A DNA stretch of 64,000 nt from Brachybacterium kimchii. GTDB taxonomy: Bacteria; Actinomycetota; Actinomycetes; Actinomycetales; Dermabacteraceae. A program made the translations under genes and the position numbers. A model generated the notes under the pieces. It saw only the letters and a program-made list of their open reading frames with translations, was not told the DNA's origin and did not search any database. The stretch lies in contig NZ_CP097218.1 in the NCBI RefSeq assembly GCF_023373525.1, forward strand, positions 3,658,001 through 3,722,000, given 5' to 3'. Position 1 is the stretch's first letter; each line of letters starts with the position of its first letter. Below are positions 1 to 8,096 of this stretch, in pieces.

Positions 1-1857
1 CTCGTCCTCGCCCCACACGATCGGCTCGTCCGGCACGTAGACGGCGATCGAGGAGGTGTGAGCGTCGATCACCATCGAGTGGGGGATCGCGACGCCCGTG
101 CCCAGCGACGTCGAGGACATCTCCTCGCGCTCCAGCACGCCCCGGTGAAAGCCCGGCTCGACCATCCCCGCTTTGCCGAGGGCCGCGCACATCTGCGCGA
201 TCGTGTCCTCGCGGGTCGTCGCCTCGAGGTCCAGGAACAGCTGCGGTTCGATGAGGTTCACGAGGGAGGCACCGACGCGGCTGCGCCGCTTCTCCGCGGC
301 GATCTCGAGGACGCTCCGGCGCACCTGCTCGAGGTCCTGGGCACCGGGCAGGGCGCTGAGGTGCAGCACGGGGGAGGCGAGCTCCCGCTGCAGACCCTGC
401 AGGGGGACGGTCGAGACGATGAGGTCGGGCGCCGAGGGGCCGGTCGCGATCTCGGCCTCGTCGAAGGCGATGGTCTCGATCTCTCCGACCCCGGCGATCG
501 CGGACTGCAGGAGGCTGCGCGCGGAGTCCTGCAGGTCGAGGTAGGTCGGCGAGATCATCGCGATCCGCACCAGGCGCTCGCGCGCATAGACGCTCTGGAA
601 GTGCGCGCCCACGTGGAAGGAGATGAGGCCGATCTCGTCGGCCCGGATCTCCACGCCCAGCGCCAGCTCGAGCCGGCGCGCGATGAAGATCCCGACCTCG
701 TAGATCAGCGGATGCGTGTCCTTGATCGACTGGCCGACGGGGATGTGGGCGCTCTGGCGCCGGCGGGCCCGCCGCACCAGGTTCCGCGCGTGCAGGCTGA
801 GGAAGGCTATGAAGCGCTCGTTGTCCAGGTCGATCAGGTAGTTCTCGCCCACCTGCGCGACGATCCGCCGCACCACGGCCACGAAGTCGACCTCGGCGTC
901 GGCCGTCGTCTCCGGCACCCGTTCGCGCGGGGCGAGGCGTCCGGCGACCACGAGCGAGAGGTCCTCCGGGGTCGTGTTCTCGTCCAGCAGCCCCACCAGA
1001 TAGTCCTCTTCGCCGGTGGGGAGGCGCAGCTCGAAGGTGGTCTCGATGAGCTCGGCGATGCGGCGGGCGGCGTCGCGGCGCAGGTCGTCGGCGGTGCTGG
1101 TGGATGCGGGCGCGTCGAACTGGTGGCCCTGGCGCACGCGCCCCACCATCACGGCGACGTGCGCGAGGATCGCGTGCTGGTTGTTCTCGGTCGCGAGCAG
1201 GCCCAGCTCGCGGAGGATCCGGGTGAGGCCCTCGCGGAACCCCATGAGCGACGGCTCCGAGGACTCGATCGCGAGCTCGCGCACGGAGACGAACTGGGCG
1301 CGCGAGCGGGCGGCGTCGGTCATGATCTGGCGGACCAGGCGGCGCTTGGCGAGCTCGGGGCCGTCGATCCTCACGCGGGGTCCGCTGCGCTCCAGGCGCA
1401 GGTGGTGGATGGCGAGCAGCGCGCGGCCCTTGGTGAGGTCGGCCTCGAGGGTGGAGTCGCTGACGCGCAGGTCCTCGGCGAGCTCGAAGACGTCGGCGCC
1501 GTCGTCCGCGGTGACGATCGAGCGCAGCAGCGCGGAGAGCCGCTCGCCGGGGCTCAGCACGCGCCGGCCAGGATCGGGCCGCTCGGTGCCGGCGCCGGCG
1601 GAGGCGAGACGGGCGTGGTCCAGGGTGTAGCCGGCGCGGGAGGAGGAGACGACCTCCGCGTCGTGCTCGGCGTTCAACCGGGAGACGTACGTGCGGATGC
1701 TGCGGGTGGAGACGCCGAGACGCCGGGACAGGTCCTCGGCGGAGACCGCGCCCGGTCCCGCCTCGACCAGCGCGCCCAGCAGGCGCTGGCGCGTGGCCTC
1801 CCATGGGTCGCGACGGGTGGGCGCGGGTGCGGCAGAGACGGTGCGGGACGGGGTCAT
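1..1857 (-). CDS. PRD-domain transcriptional regulator with C-terminal EIIA (BglG/MtlR type), partial
   Basis: Transcription activator or antiterminator controlled by PTS phosphorylation, expected to regulate the PTS operon that it ends. Translating the complement gives about 619 codons with no stop, so the C-terminus lies beyond the left edge. Visible parts in order: an N-terminal winged HTH (about residues 20-60), a second HTH, two PRD-like helical regions, an EIIB-like segment, and an EIIA type-2 domain carrying the phospho-histidine motif GTGVAIPHS about 30 residues before the edge. ATG at 1857 overlaps the kinase stop as ATGA, indicating translational coupling. Regulators of this class are phosphorylated by HPr and by EIIB of the cognate permease (family knowledge). 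The family is firm; the regulated sugar is unknown. Confidence 0.88.
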   Translation of the reverse strand, partial: MTPSRTVSAAPAPTRRDPWEATRQRLLGALVEAGPGAVSAEDLSRRLGVSTRSIRTYVSRLNAEHDAEVVSSSRAGYTLDHARLASAGAGTERPDPGRRVLSPGERLSALLRSIVTADDGADVFELAEDLRVSDSTLEADLTKGRALLAIHHLRLERSGPRVRIDGPELAKRRLVRQIMTDAARSRAQFVSVRELAIESSEPSLMGFREGLTRILRELGLLATENNQHAILAHVAVMVGRVRQGHQFDAPASTSTADDLRRDAARRIAELIETTFELRLPTGEEDYLVGLLDENTTPEDLSLVVAGRLAPRERVPETTADAEVDFVAVVRRIVAQVGENYLIDLDNERFIAFLSLHARNLVRRARRRQSAHIPVGQSIKDTHPLIYEVGIFIARRLELALGVEIRADEIGLISFHVGAHFQSVYARERLVRIAMISPTYLDLQDSARSLLQSAIAGVGEIETIAFDEAEIATGPSAPDLIVSTVPLQGLQRELASPVLHLSALPGAQDLEQVRRSVLEIAAEKRRSRVGASLVNLIEPQLFLDLEATTREDTIAQMCAALGKAGMVEPGFHRGVLEREEMSSTSLGTGVAIPHSMVIDAHTSSIAVYVPDEPIVWGEDE

Positions 1858-2708
1858 GGCGTGTGCTCCGTCCTCTCCGACGTCGGGCGGGTCCCGTTCT
1901 GCGATGGTGCGTCCTGGTTGTCGGCTCCGTTGATCGCGCCCTCCACGCGCTCCGCATCCGCCGCGGCCTTCGTGTCGTTCCCGTCGCCCCGGCGGACCGC
2001 CGCGCCGATCCGGGCGAGCATGTCGGCGTCGTCGATCTGCGCGAAGTCGGTGGTGTCGATCTCGACGAGGTCGCCGAGCACGAACTCCCCGTAGCCGCGG
2101 TGCAGATAGCGGCCGAGGAACACCTCGACGTTGAGCAGCTGCGGAGCCGCACGGCGATCAGCCAGCGTATCGCCGTGCTCGTAGGCATCGACGAGGTGTC
2201 CCAGGTGGCGGGTCGGATCCAGGTCGCGGTGCCGCTGGCGCTCGAAGAGCACCTCGAAGTCCGCGACTAGACGCACCGTCACCGGCCGATATCCGTAGCG
2301 GCGGCAGGCGGCGGCGAGCACGTCCTTCTGCTTGTCACTGAAGGGGTACTCGGCGAGCACGCGCACGCCATCCGCCATCGCCGCATGCACCCGGGCGAAG
2401 AACAGCTCGAGCGCAGCGCGATCCAGGTGCGCCTTCGCGTCGGCGTCGGCGAAGCCCTCCTGGTCGTACAGCTGCTCCTTGAGGTCATCGATGGAGACGG
2501 CGCGGAAGGGCCCCAGATGCTCCTGCACGAGGGCGGCGATGCGACTCTTGCCCGTGCCCGGATAGCCGGCGATCAGCAGCAGGAGGTGCTCGTCGGCCGA
2601 CGAGCCGGCGTCGGCCGAGCCCGCACCGGCAGCGCGTGCCACGTCGGCCGCTTCATCGCCTGCCACCGTCCCCGCCCCGCTCACGAGATCCGGGCGGGAA
2701 GCAGGCAT
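1854..2708 (-). CDS. P-loop (AAA/zeta-toxin-like) kinase in PTS operon
   Basis: A 284-residue P-loop protein. After an Ala/Gly-rich N-terminal tail comes a Walker A motif GYPGTGKS at residues 48-55, then a motif VSIDDLKEQLYDQEGF that resembles the substrate region of small-molecule P-loop kinases. The C-terminal tail (about the last 45 residues) is polar and probably disordered. The start overlaps the aldolase end by 28 nt and the stop overlaps the regulator start, so it is embedded in the operon. Operons for ketose-phosphate catabolism usually encode a PfkB or PfkA kinase at this step; here this protein is the only kinase candidate, so it may phosphorylate the imported sugar phosphate. The substrate is not known. 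Confidence 0.72.
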   Translation of the reverse strand: MPASRPDLVSGAGTVAGDEAADVARAAGAGSADAGSSADEHLLLLIAGYPGTGKSRIAALVQEHLGPFRAVSIDDLKEQLYDQEGFADADAKAHLDRAALELFFARVHAAMADGVRVLAEYPFSDKQKDVLAAACRRYGYRPVTVRLVADFEVLFERQRHRDLDPTRHLGHLVDAYEHGDTLADRRAAPQLLNVEVFLGRYLHRGYGEFVLGDLVEIDTTDFAQIDDADMLARIGAAVRRGDGNDTKAAADAERVEGAINGADNQDAPSQNGTRPTSERTEHTP

Positions 2709-3526
2709 CCGATCTTGTGGCGGACGATGCCGGCGACCGCGTCGTTCGCGGGGACGATGTTGTTGCGCAGGGACGCGTTGACCTCCGTCGCCCCGAAGGT
2801 CTCCTTCGCGGCGCGGGTCCAGCCGACGATGAGCTCGGTGCCGATGTTGAACTTGCGCACGCCCGCGCGGCGCAGGGCGTCGTAGTCGGCCTCGTCCACG
2901 CCGGTGCCGCCGTGCACCACGAGCGGCACGTCGACCGCCGCGTGGATCCGATCGACGAGCCCCACGTCGATCTGGGTCTTCCCCTTGTACGAGCCGTGGT
3001 GGGTGCCGATGGAGACGGCGAGGGCGTCCACGCCGGTCGCCTCGTGGAAGGCGCGCGCCTCCTCGGGGGAGGTGAGCGCGCCCTCGGCGACGGAAATGCC
3101 GTCCTCGGTGCCGCCGATGGTGCCGATCTCGCCCTCGACGCTCACGCCGCGCTCGCGGGCGAACTCGACGACCCGGCGGGTCTTCAGCACGTTCTCCGCG
3201 AACGGCAGGGACGACCCGTCGAACATGACCGAGCTGTACCCGGCGTCGATCGCGTCGCGGATGTCCTCGAGCTTCGTCGAATGATCCAGGTGCAGCACCA
3301 CGTCGACCGGCTCGCGCTCGGCCATGCCGCGGCACAGGGCCACCAGGTTCTCCATGCCGATGTACCGGGCGGTGCCGACGGAGGTCTGGATGATGATCGG
3401 GCTGCCGGCGTCGCGCGCGGCCAGGATCATCGGCGGGATCATCTCGAGGTTGTGGGCGTTGAACGCGCCGACGGTCGAGCCGATGCGCTCGGCCTCGGTC
3501 AGGACTTCGCTGAGGGTGACGTACAC
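2681..3526 (-). CDS. Class II ketose-bisphosphate aldolase (GatY/KbaY/Fba-like)
   Basis: A 281-residue zinc aldolase of the fructose/tagatose-bisphosphate aldolase family, which splits a ketose 1,6-bisphosphate into dihydroxyacetone phosphate and an aldehyde. HLDHS at residues 79-83 holds the catalytic Asp81 and a zinc His82; GEIG near 132-135, VSIGTHHGSYKG at 171-182 and HGGTG at 205-209 supply further zinc and phosphate ligands. The start is GTG at 3526, chosen because AGGGAG lies 6 nt upstream and the protein begins where the family begins; reading further upstream only adds low-complexity shadow sequence. It sits between the TPR-like protein and the kinase, so its substrate is probably formed from the PTS product. 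Which ketose bisphosphate it prefers cannot be read from the sequence. Confidence 0.9.
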   Translation of the reverse strand: MYVTLSEVLTEAERIGSTVGAFNAHNLEMIPPMILAARDAGSPIIIQTSVGTARYIGMENLVALCRGMAEREPVDVVLHLDHSTKLEDIRDAIDAGYSSVMFDGSSLPFAENVLKTRRVVEFARERGVSVEGEIGTIGGTEDGISVAEGALTSPEEARAFHEATGVDALAVSIGTHHGSYKGKTQIDVGLVDRIHAAVDVPLVVHGGTGVDEADYDALRRAGVRKFNIGTELIVGWTRAAKETFGATEVNASLRNNIVPANDAVAGIVRHKIGCLLPARIS

Positions 3527-3542
3527 GGGTGCTCCCTGGGTC

Positions 3543-4031
3543 TCAGTAGTTCTCGCGCATGATGCGCTTGGAGGTGGCCAGCAGCGCGTCGATCTTCGAC
3601 ATCCACTGGTTGATCGCGGCGCCGTCGCCGGCCGAGGCGGCCTGCGCACGGCGCGTGTTGTACAGGTCCATGAGGCGGTTGTACGAGGTGCCGTAGCGGG
3701 GCCTGGCCTCGAGCGATGCCTCGAAGGAAGCGATCGCGGCGCCCGTGTCCCCGAGGCGCTCGTGCAGGGTGCCGAGCTCCTCGTGGAGGTCGGCCGGGTC
3801 CGCTGTGGACGGACTCGACGGGCTCGACGGGCTCGATGCGGCCGACGGGTCCGGCGCGGAGGCGAGCTCGGCGTCGATCTCGGCGATGCGCGCGGTGGTC
3901 TGCTCGCGCTCGGCATCGGTGAGCTCGGACGCGGCGTCGGCGGTGTCGGCGGCGTCGGCGTCGGCCGAGCCTGCCGCATCATCGGTGCTCGTCCGCGGGC
4001 GCGTGCCCAGCAGGCGGTCGAAGAATCCCAT
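3543..4031 (-). CDS. Small TPR-like protein of the PTS operon
   Basis: A 162-residue cytoplasmic protein with no recognised enzyme motif. It opens with MGFFDRLLG, continues with an acidic Asp/Ala-rich stretch, a predicted helix (about 37-58), a Ser/Pro linker (about 62-75), and then a C-terminal TPR-like pair of helices (ELGTLHERLGDTGAAIASFE and following). ATG at 4031 has AGGAGA 6 nt upstream. The Ser/Pro linker is encoded by a 9-bp tandem repeat at 3811-3837, so its length may vary between strains. The location between EIIC and the aldolase suggests a role tied to the PTS or aldolase, perhaps scaffolding, but no function can be assigned. Confidence 0.68.
   Translation of the reverse strand: MGFFDRLLGTRPRTSTDDAAGSADADAADTADAASELTDAEREQTTARIAEIDAELASAPDPSAASSPSSPSSPSTADPADLHEELGTLHERLGDTGAAIASFEASLEARPRYGTSYNRLMDLYNTRRAQAASAGDGAAINQWMSKIDALLATSKRIMRENY
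3811..3837. repeat. 9-bp tandem repeat, three units
   Basis: Three near-identical units (GGACTCGAC, GGGCTCGAC, GGGCTCGAT) lie head to tail inside the TPR-like gene and encode its SSP-type linker. Because the unit is a multiple of three, slippage would change linker length without breaking the frame. Confidence 0.75.
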
Positions 4032-4075
4032 GGCGTCTCCTGTCTCTCGGAGGGGTGCGGAGGTGGTCGTCGGCC

Positions 4076-5365
4076 TCAGAAGGCCTTGATGATCGGGCCG
4101 ATGACCCAGGCGAACAGCAGGGCGGCGACGATGGTGTCGGCGTCGGTCGCCGAGAGGCTCGGGAAGCCGAGGGTCTGGAACGTGCCCACCAGCAGCGCCG
4201 GCAGCAGCGTGATGAAGAATCCGTGCACCAGGCCGCCGATGATCGCGCCGCGACGGCCGCCCACGGCGTTGCCGAAGATGCCCGCGGTGCCGCCCGCGAA
4301 GAAGTTCGTGAGCATGCCCGGGACGATCACGGCGAAGCCCGCGAGCGGGAGCACGAACATCGCGATGACCGTGCCGATCGTGGTGGTGAGGAAGCCGATG
4401 ATCACGGCGTTCGGGGCGTAGGGGAACAGCACCGGCGCGTCGAGCGCGGGCTTCGAGTTCGGCACGAGCTTCATCGAGATGCCGCGGAAGGCGGGGACGA
4501 TCTCGCCGAGCAGCAGGCGCACGCCGGCCATCAGCACGTACACGCCCACCACGAACTGCATGGCCTGCAGGAACGCGTAGACCAGGAAGTTCGTGTCCCC
4601 GGCGGCGTCGGCCGAGGCGGCCGGGCCCGCGAACAGCGCGGTGATCAGGAACAGCGGGATCATCACGACAGCGAGGGACATGTAGGTGTCCTGCAGGAAC
4701 TCGAAGGCCCGCGGGAGCTTGAGGTCCTCGGTGGTCTTCCGATCGGGCCTGCGATCGCGCACCAGGTAGGCGACGCCCGCCTCGACCATGTAGCCGATGG
4801 TGCAGAAGTGCCCGAGGGCGATCGCGTCGTTCCCGGTGACCTTGCGGATGATGGGCTGGGCGATCGCGGGCATCGCCACGCAGAAGATGCCTCCGACCAC
4901 GCTGCAGGCGATGATCAGCCACACTCCGGACAGGCCCATGGCCGATCCGAACACCACAGTCATCGTGGCCATCCACAGCAGCGCCTGACCCGTGAGGAAG
5001 ATGTACTTCCAGGGCGTGAAGCGGGCGAGCAGCACGTTCACGATGAAGATGCCCAGGAAGGCGATCGCGATCGGCCCGCCCAGCTTGAGGTCGTTCGTCG
5101 CGAACCCATTGACCGCCTCGATCGACGGGACGATGCCGGTGAGGTTGAACGCCGCCTCGAACTGCGTGCCGAAGTAGGTAAGGGTCGCGACCAGCACCGC
5201 GGAGCCGGCCGCGAGGACCATGAATCCCAGCAGCGTCTTGAAGGTGCCCGAGACGATCGAGCCGACGTCCTTGCGCTGCAGGATCAGGCCGATCATCGCG
5301 ATCAGGGCGATGACGATCCCGGCCTGCGTGAAGATGTTGGAGATGATCCAGTCGAGGACGCCCAT
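4076..5365 (-). CDS. PTS EIIC, SgaT/UlaA (ascorbate) family
   Basis: A 429-residue polytopic membrane protein that moves the sugar across the membrane while EIIB phosphorylates it. It matches the UlaA/SgaT family in length and remembered landmarks: DLKLP after the central cytoplasmic loop, an ISxxLxP segment, and PYAPNAVIIGF, which parallels FAPNAVVWGF of E. coli UlaA. About ten hydrophobic segments are visible. The start is placed at ATG 5365, one base after the EIIB stop, with GAGGCC upstream; a further ATG at 5377 would overlap EIIB. The family transports L-ascorbate in E. coli, but the other operon genes differ from the ula set, so the substrate here is open. Confidence 0.88.
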   Translation of the reverse strand: MGVLDWIISNIFTQAGIVIALIAMIGLILQRKDVGSIVSGTFKTLLGFMVLAAGSAVLVATLTYFGTQFEAAFNLTGIVPSIEAVNGFATNDLKLGGPIAIAFLGIFIVNVLLARFTPWKYIFLTGQALLWMATMTVVFGSAMGLSGVWLIIACSVVGGIFCVAMPAIAQPIIRKVTGNDAIALGHFCTIGYMVEAGVAYLVRDRRPDRKTTEDLKLPRAFEFLQDTYMSLAVVMIPLFLITALFAGPAASADAAGDTNFLVYAFLQAMQFVVGVYVLMAGVRLLLGEIVPAFRGISMKLVPNSKPALDAPVLFPYAPNAVIIGFLTTTIGTVIAMFVLPLAGFAVIVPGMLTNFFAGGTAGIFGNAVGGRRGAIIGGLVHGFFITLLPALLVGTFQTLGFPSLSATDADTIVAALLFAWVIGPIIKAF

Positions 5366-5366
5366 C

Positions 5367-5669
5367 TCAGGCCTCACGACCCTCGAGCGCGGGGATCAGC
5401 TTCTGGGTGATCTCGTCCTTGTCCACGATGTTGTGCAGGTAGACGAGGGTGATCGACGGGTCGATGTCGTACTTCTCGATCTGCGGGCGGAAGCTCTCCG
5501 CCGAGACGATCACGTCGGTCTTGATGCCGCCGACCGAGGAGACGGACTCGTGCTCGGTATTCGCGCGGATCTTGTGCGAGGCCAGGACCTCCTCGGCCTC
5601 CATCTGGCAGGCGAGGCTGCTGCCCAGTCCTGCGCCGCAGATGAAATAGATCGTGGGGGTGTTCGCCAT
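5367..5669 (-). CDS. PTS EIIB, ascorbate/lactose-galactitol type
   Basis: A 100-residue phosphotransfer protein that accepts phosphate from EIIA on a cysteine and passes it to the incoming sugar. The P-loop motif ICGAGLGSSLACQM places the phospho-cysteine at residue 11, as in UlaB/SgaB and GatB. ATG at 5669 has AAGGAG 9 nt upstream; the longer open frame upstream of it shows no family similarity. It lies one base from EIIC, so the two are probably translated together. Confidence 0.9.
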   Translation of the reverse strand: MANTPTIYFICGAGLGSSLACQMEAEEVLASHKIRANTEHESVSSVGGIKTDVIVSAESFRPQIEKYDIDPSITLVYLHNIVDKDEITQKLIPALEGREA

Positions 5670-5731
5670 GGTGGGTCTGCTCCTTTGCAAGGGCCCGGTG
5701 GTCGGGCAGGTTCTGGTGTCGGGGACGCCGG

Positions 5732-6193
5732 TCAGTCGACGGGCGCGGGGGTGAGAGCGCCGCGGAAGTCCGCGGGGGAGTGCGCCGCGACGAGCCGGTC
5801 GACGGCCGACGGGTGCCGGATGATCTGCACGAATCCCTTGAGCGCCTCGAGGTGCGAGGTCGCGTCGGCCGCGGCCAGGCACAGCACGAGGCGGACGGGG
5901 TCGTTCTCCTCGTGGGAGAAGGCGACGCCGCCCGGAATGGTGAGGGCGCTCATCGCCGTGCGGGCGACCGAGCCGTCGGGCTGGGCGTGCGCGAGCGCGA
6001 CGCCCGGGGCCAGCACGATGTACGGGCCGAAGCGGTCGACGACCTCGATCATCCGTTCCACGTAGCCCCCGCCGATCGACCCGGAGGCCAGCAGCGGCGC
6101 CGCCGCCTCACGGATCGCGTCCTGCCAGGACGCCGGCGATGCCCCGAGGACCACGTGGTCCTCGGTGATCAGCTGGGGAAGCGATGTCGGCAC
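5732..6193 (-). CDS. PTS EIIA, fructose/ascorbate superfamily
   Basis: A 153-residue EIIA protein (PTS_EIIA_2 fold) that takes phosphate from HPr. The motif LAPGVALAHAQP puts the phospho-histidine at residue 69, and the second conserved histidine motif HLEALKGF is at 114-121. The family usually has MPHA at the active site; here it is LAHA. It is the first gene of the minus-strand operon, and its promoter should lie in the 222-bp gap shared with the divergent HTH-ImmA gene, although I see no convincing hexamers on that strand. Confidence 0.9.
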   Translation of the reverse strand: MPTSLPQLITEDHVVLGASPASWQDAIREAAAPLLASGSIGGGYVERMIEVVDRFGPYIVLAPGVALAHAQPDGSVARTAMSALTIPGGVAFSHEENDPVRLVLCLAAADATSHLEALKGFVQIIRHPSAVDRLVAAHSPADFRGALTPAPVD

Positions 6194-6380
6194 GATGCGA
6201 CCTCTCTGTCGGGTGGAACGTCCCGATCAGCATGCGAGGCGCGGGGGAGCGGGGGCCAACAAATGTTCTTCCGCGTGGGGCGGGGGTGGCGGAAGGGCGG
6301 CCGAGTGCGCTGCGCAAGTGGCGCTGGGTTGAGGCCGGGATGTGGTCGCGTCGAACCTCGGTGTCTCCGTCCACAACTGG

Positions 6381-6395
6381 TTGGGAAATTCCCAA
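6381..6395. promoter_or_regulatory. Perfect inverted repeat, probable HTH-ImmA operator
   Basis: TTGGGAA-A-TTCCCAA is a perfect 7-bp inverted repeat with a one-base centre. It covers the -35 box of the promoter for the downstream HTH protein, so binding would block transcription. Autoregulation is inferred from position. Confidence 0.6.
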
Positions 6396-6409
6396 TCCGG
6401 GCATAGGGT
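6381..6409 (+). promoter_or_regulatory. Promoter of HTH-ImmA gene, leaderless
   Basis: TTGGGA (6381-6386), a 17-bp spacer, then TAGGGT (6404-6409). The -10 box ends 6 nt before ATG 6416, so transcription should begin at or next to the start codon. There is no Shine-Dalgarno site in the gap, which agrees with a leaderless mRNA. Confidence 0.62.
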
Positions 6410-6415
6410 CGAGGC

Positions 6416-7492
6416 ATGACGACGATCGGGAGCCGCGTCCGCGCCGCGATGAGCGACGCAGGGATGCAGCAGAAGCAGCTCGCTCAGAGCGTCGGGATGA
6501 CTCCCGACGCTCTCTCCCGCGCGCTCAGCGACCAGCGGGGCTTCGCGGCTGTGGAGCTCGCCGCCATCGCCTCTGAACTCGATGCCGACATCCATGAGCT
6601 CATCACCGGCGAACCCGACCCGCATCGATTGGTGCTGTCGGCCAGGCACGCCTTCGATCATGACACCGGGCTGCGCAGCGTCGACGGACTCACGGAGGAC
6701 GAGGCTCTGCTGGATGACGTGCGCCTGGCGTACGCGCAGGTGGACGCGGCCCCATCCAGTTCCGACCTTCCGGCGGAGGAGGAGAAGGTCCGGCTGCTCC
6801 TGCATCCGGATTTCGTGCGGACCTTCATCGCCCGCCTCGCGGAGGTGGGGGTCGACGTGGTGAGGATCGGGGGACTGAGCACTGCGTATTCACTCCATGC
6901 GGGTGGAAGGCCCGTGATCCTCCTGGCGGAGACCGGGAACTGGTTCTACGAGAACTGGTCGCTCGCGCACGAGCTCGGCCACCTGGCTCTCGGACACGAG
7001 GGGGTCGTCCCGGGTGCTCCCGGGTATGAGGCGGACGAGCGGGCTGCGAATGCTTTCGCAGCCGAGCTCCTGCTCCCTGAGAAGGACATGCGGGAGATCG
7101 CGTGGGAGCGACTCGACGTCCACTCGGTCGCAGAGTTCGTCTGGGACCGGGGTATCTCGACGGATGCGCTGCGTCGCAGGCTGAACGCCCTCGGCCTCGA
7201 GCCGACGGACGAGGTGGCCGACGCGCTCACGTGGAGCACGCAGAAGCTGTTGCGTCGGCATTGGACGGGTGCGAAGGTCGGCGACCCGATCTCCGTGCGC
7301 ATGTCGGAAGCCGGCGAACGGCGCTTCCCGGCATGGTTGCAGGAGGCCCACCTCGAGCAGATCTCTCAGGGGAGAGTCGGCAAGGGCACGCTCGCGTGGA
7401 TGCTGGGCGTCCCTGCGGAGTCCCTCGAGGTGGATGAACCGGAGCGGGTCTCCGAGCTCTCGGACGACGCGCTCGACGCCCTGCTCGGGTGA
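6416..7492 (+). CDS. XRE-family HTH protein fused to ImmA/IrrE metallopeptidase (M78)
   Basis: A 358-residue protein of the XRE-ImmA class. Residues 1-65 form a lambda-repressor-type HTH; residues 120-230 carry an M78 peptidase with HELGH at 185-189 and the downstream glutamates of EADERAANAFAAELLLP. In this class the peptidase part cleaves a repressor or acts as the antitoxin of a paired toxin. The C-terminal third (about 240-358) has a conserved-looking winged region but no motif I recognise. The gene starts a two-gene operon with a PIN protein 7 bp downstream and is probably autoregulated through the palindrome over its promoter. No phage genes flank it, so a toxin-antitoxin or stress role is more likely than phage induction. 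Confidence 0.85.
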   Translation: MTTIGSRVRAAMSDAGMQQKQLAQSVGMTPDALSRALSDQRGFAAVELAAIASELDADIHELITGEPDPHRLVLSARHAFDHDTGLRSVDGLTEDEALLDDVRLAYAQVDAAPSSSDLPAEEEKVRLLLHPDFVRTFIARLAEVGVDVVRIGGLSTAYSLHAGGRPVILLAETGNWFYENWSLAHELGHLALGHEGVVPGAPGYEADERAANAFAAELLLPEKDMREIAWERLDVHSVAEFVWDRGISTDALRRRLNALGLEPTDEVADALTWSTQKLLRRHWTGAKVGDPISVRMSEAGERRFPAWLQEAHLEQISQGRVGKGTLAWMLGVPAESLEVDEPERVSELSDDALDALLG

Positions 7493-7499
7493 GCGCTCG

Positions 7500-8054
7500 A
7501 TGATCTCAGCGCCCGAGGACCCGCTGCTCTTCTTCCACGACACCTCCGTGCTCGTGAACTTCCATCGTCCCGGGCTGATCCCCGCACTGGGCGAGCTGCT
7601 CGGGACGAACGTGCGCTGGACCGGCACCATCCTCACCGAGTGCGAGCGCAAGCAGGAGCAGCTCGGGCTCCCGGGCCTCGTCGATGCCGCGGCGCAGCTG
7701 CTGGGTGATCCGCTGTACCCCGAGAACGGCGAGCACGCTTCGATCCGGCAGCTGCGGCTCCAGATGTCCTCTCCCGGAGACCACCCCCAGCAGCATCTCG
7801 GGGAGGCGGAGTCGATCACCCTCATCCAGAAGCGGATGCTCCGAGCAGTGTTCGTGACCGACGACCGTGCGGCGACGCACTGGGCGCGACCCGTCGAGTG
7901 CGTCGGCACCTGGAAGCTGCTCCGATTCGCCCACCGCCGGAACATCGTCAGTCGGAGCGACGCGGTCAGGCTGTGGCAGGACTTCGTCAGCGCCGGCGGA
8001 ACGCCCCCGCATGAGATCGGGACGCAGCAGCGGTTCGAGAACAGCCTGATGTGA
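7500..8054 (+). CDS. PIN-domain protein, partner of HTH-ImmA
   Basis: A 184-residue protein with the spaced acidic residues of a PIN nuclease: Asp14 in FFHDTSVLVN, Glu47/Glu49 in LTECER, Glu102/Glu104 in GEAES and Asp121/Asp122 in VFVTDDRA. PIN toxins of type II systems cut RNA (family knowledge). The start at ATG 7500 is 7 bp after the HTH-ImmA stop; the longer upstream open frame is a shadow of that gene. It is somewhat longer than classical VapC (about 130 residues). The pair is best read as a toxin-antitoxin-like module in which the large HTH-peptidase acts as regulator or antitoxin; this has to be treated as inference. Confidence 0.75.
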   Translation: MISAPEDPLLFFHDTSVLVNFHRPGLIPALGELLGTNVRWTGTILTECERKQEQLGLPGLVDAAAQLLGDPLYPENGEHASIRQLRLQMSSPGDHPQQHLGEAESITLIQKRMLRAVFVTDDRAATHWARPVECVGTWKLLRFAHRRNIVSRSDAVRLWQDFVSAGGTPPHEIGTQQRFENSLM

Positions 8055-8084
8055 AGCGGAGGCGTGAGTCTTCGGCCCGCCGCC

Positions 8085-8090
8085 TACCCT
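8085..8090 (+). promoter_or_regulatory. -10 box (TACCCT) for leaderless FGGY kinase
   Basis: TACCCT ends 6 nt before ATG 8097, the same arrangement seen at 6404-6409. No good -35 hexamer is visible at 16-18 bp, so the call rests on the -10 and spacing alone. Confidence 0.4.
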
Positions 8091-8096
8091 GACGTG

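Noticed and set aside
58..2094. 678-residue plus-strand open frame
   Set aside because: It is in codon register with, and antisense to, the PRD/EIIA regulator, and its product is Arg/Gly/Asp-rich without any motif; the minus-strand frame shows a clear EIIA active site.
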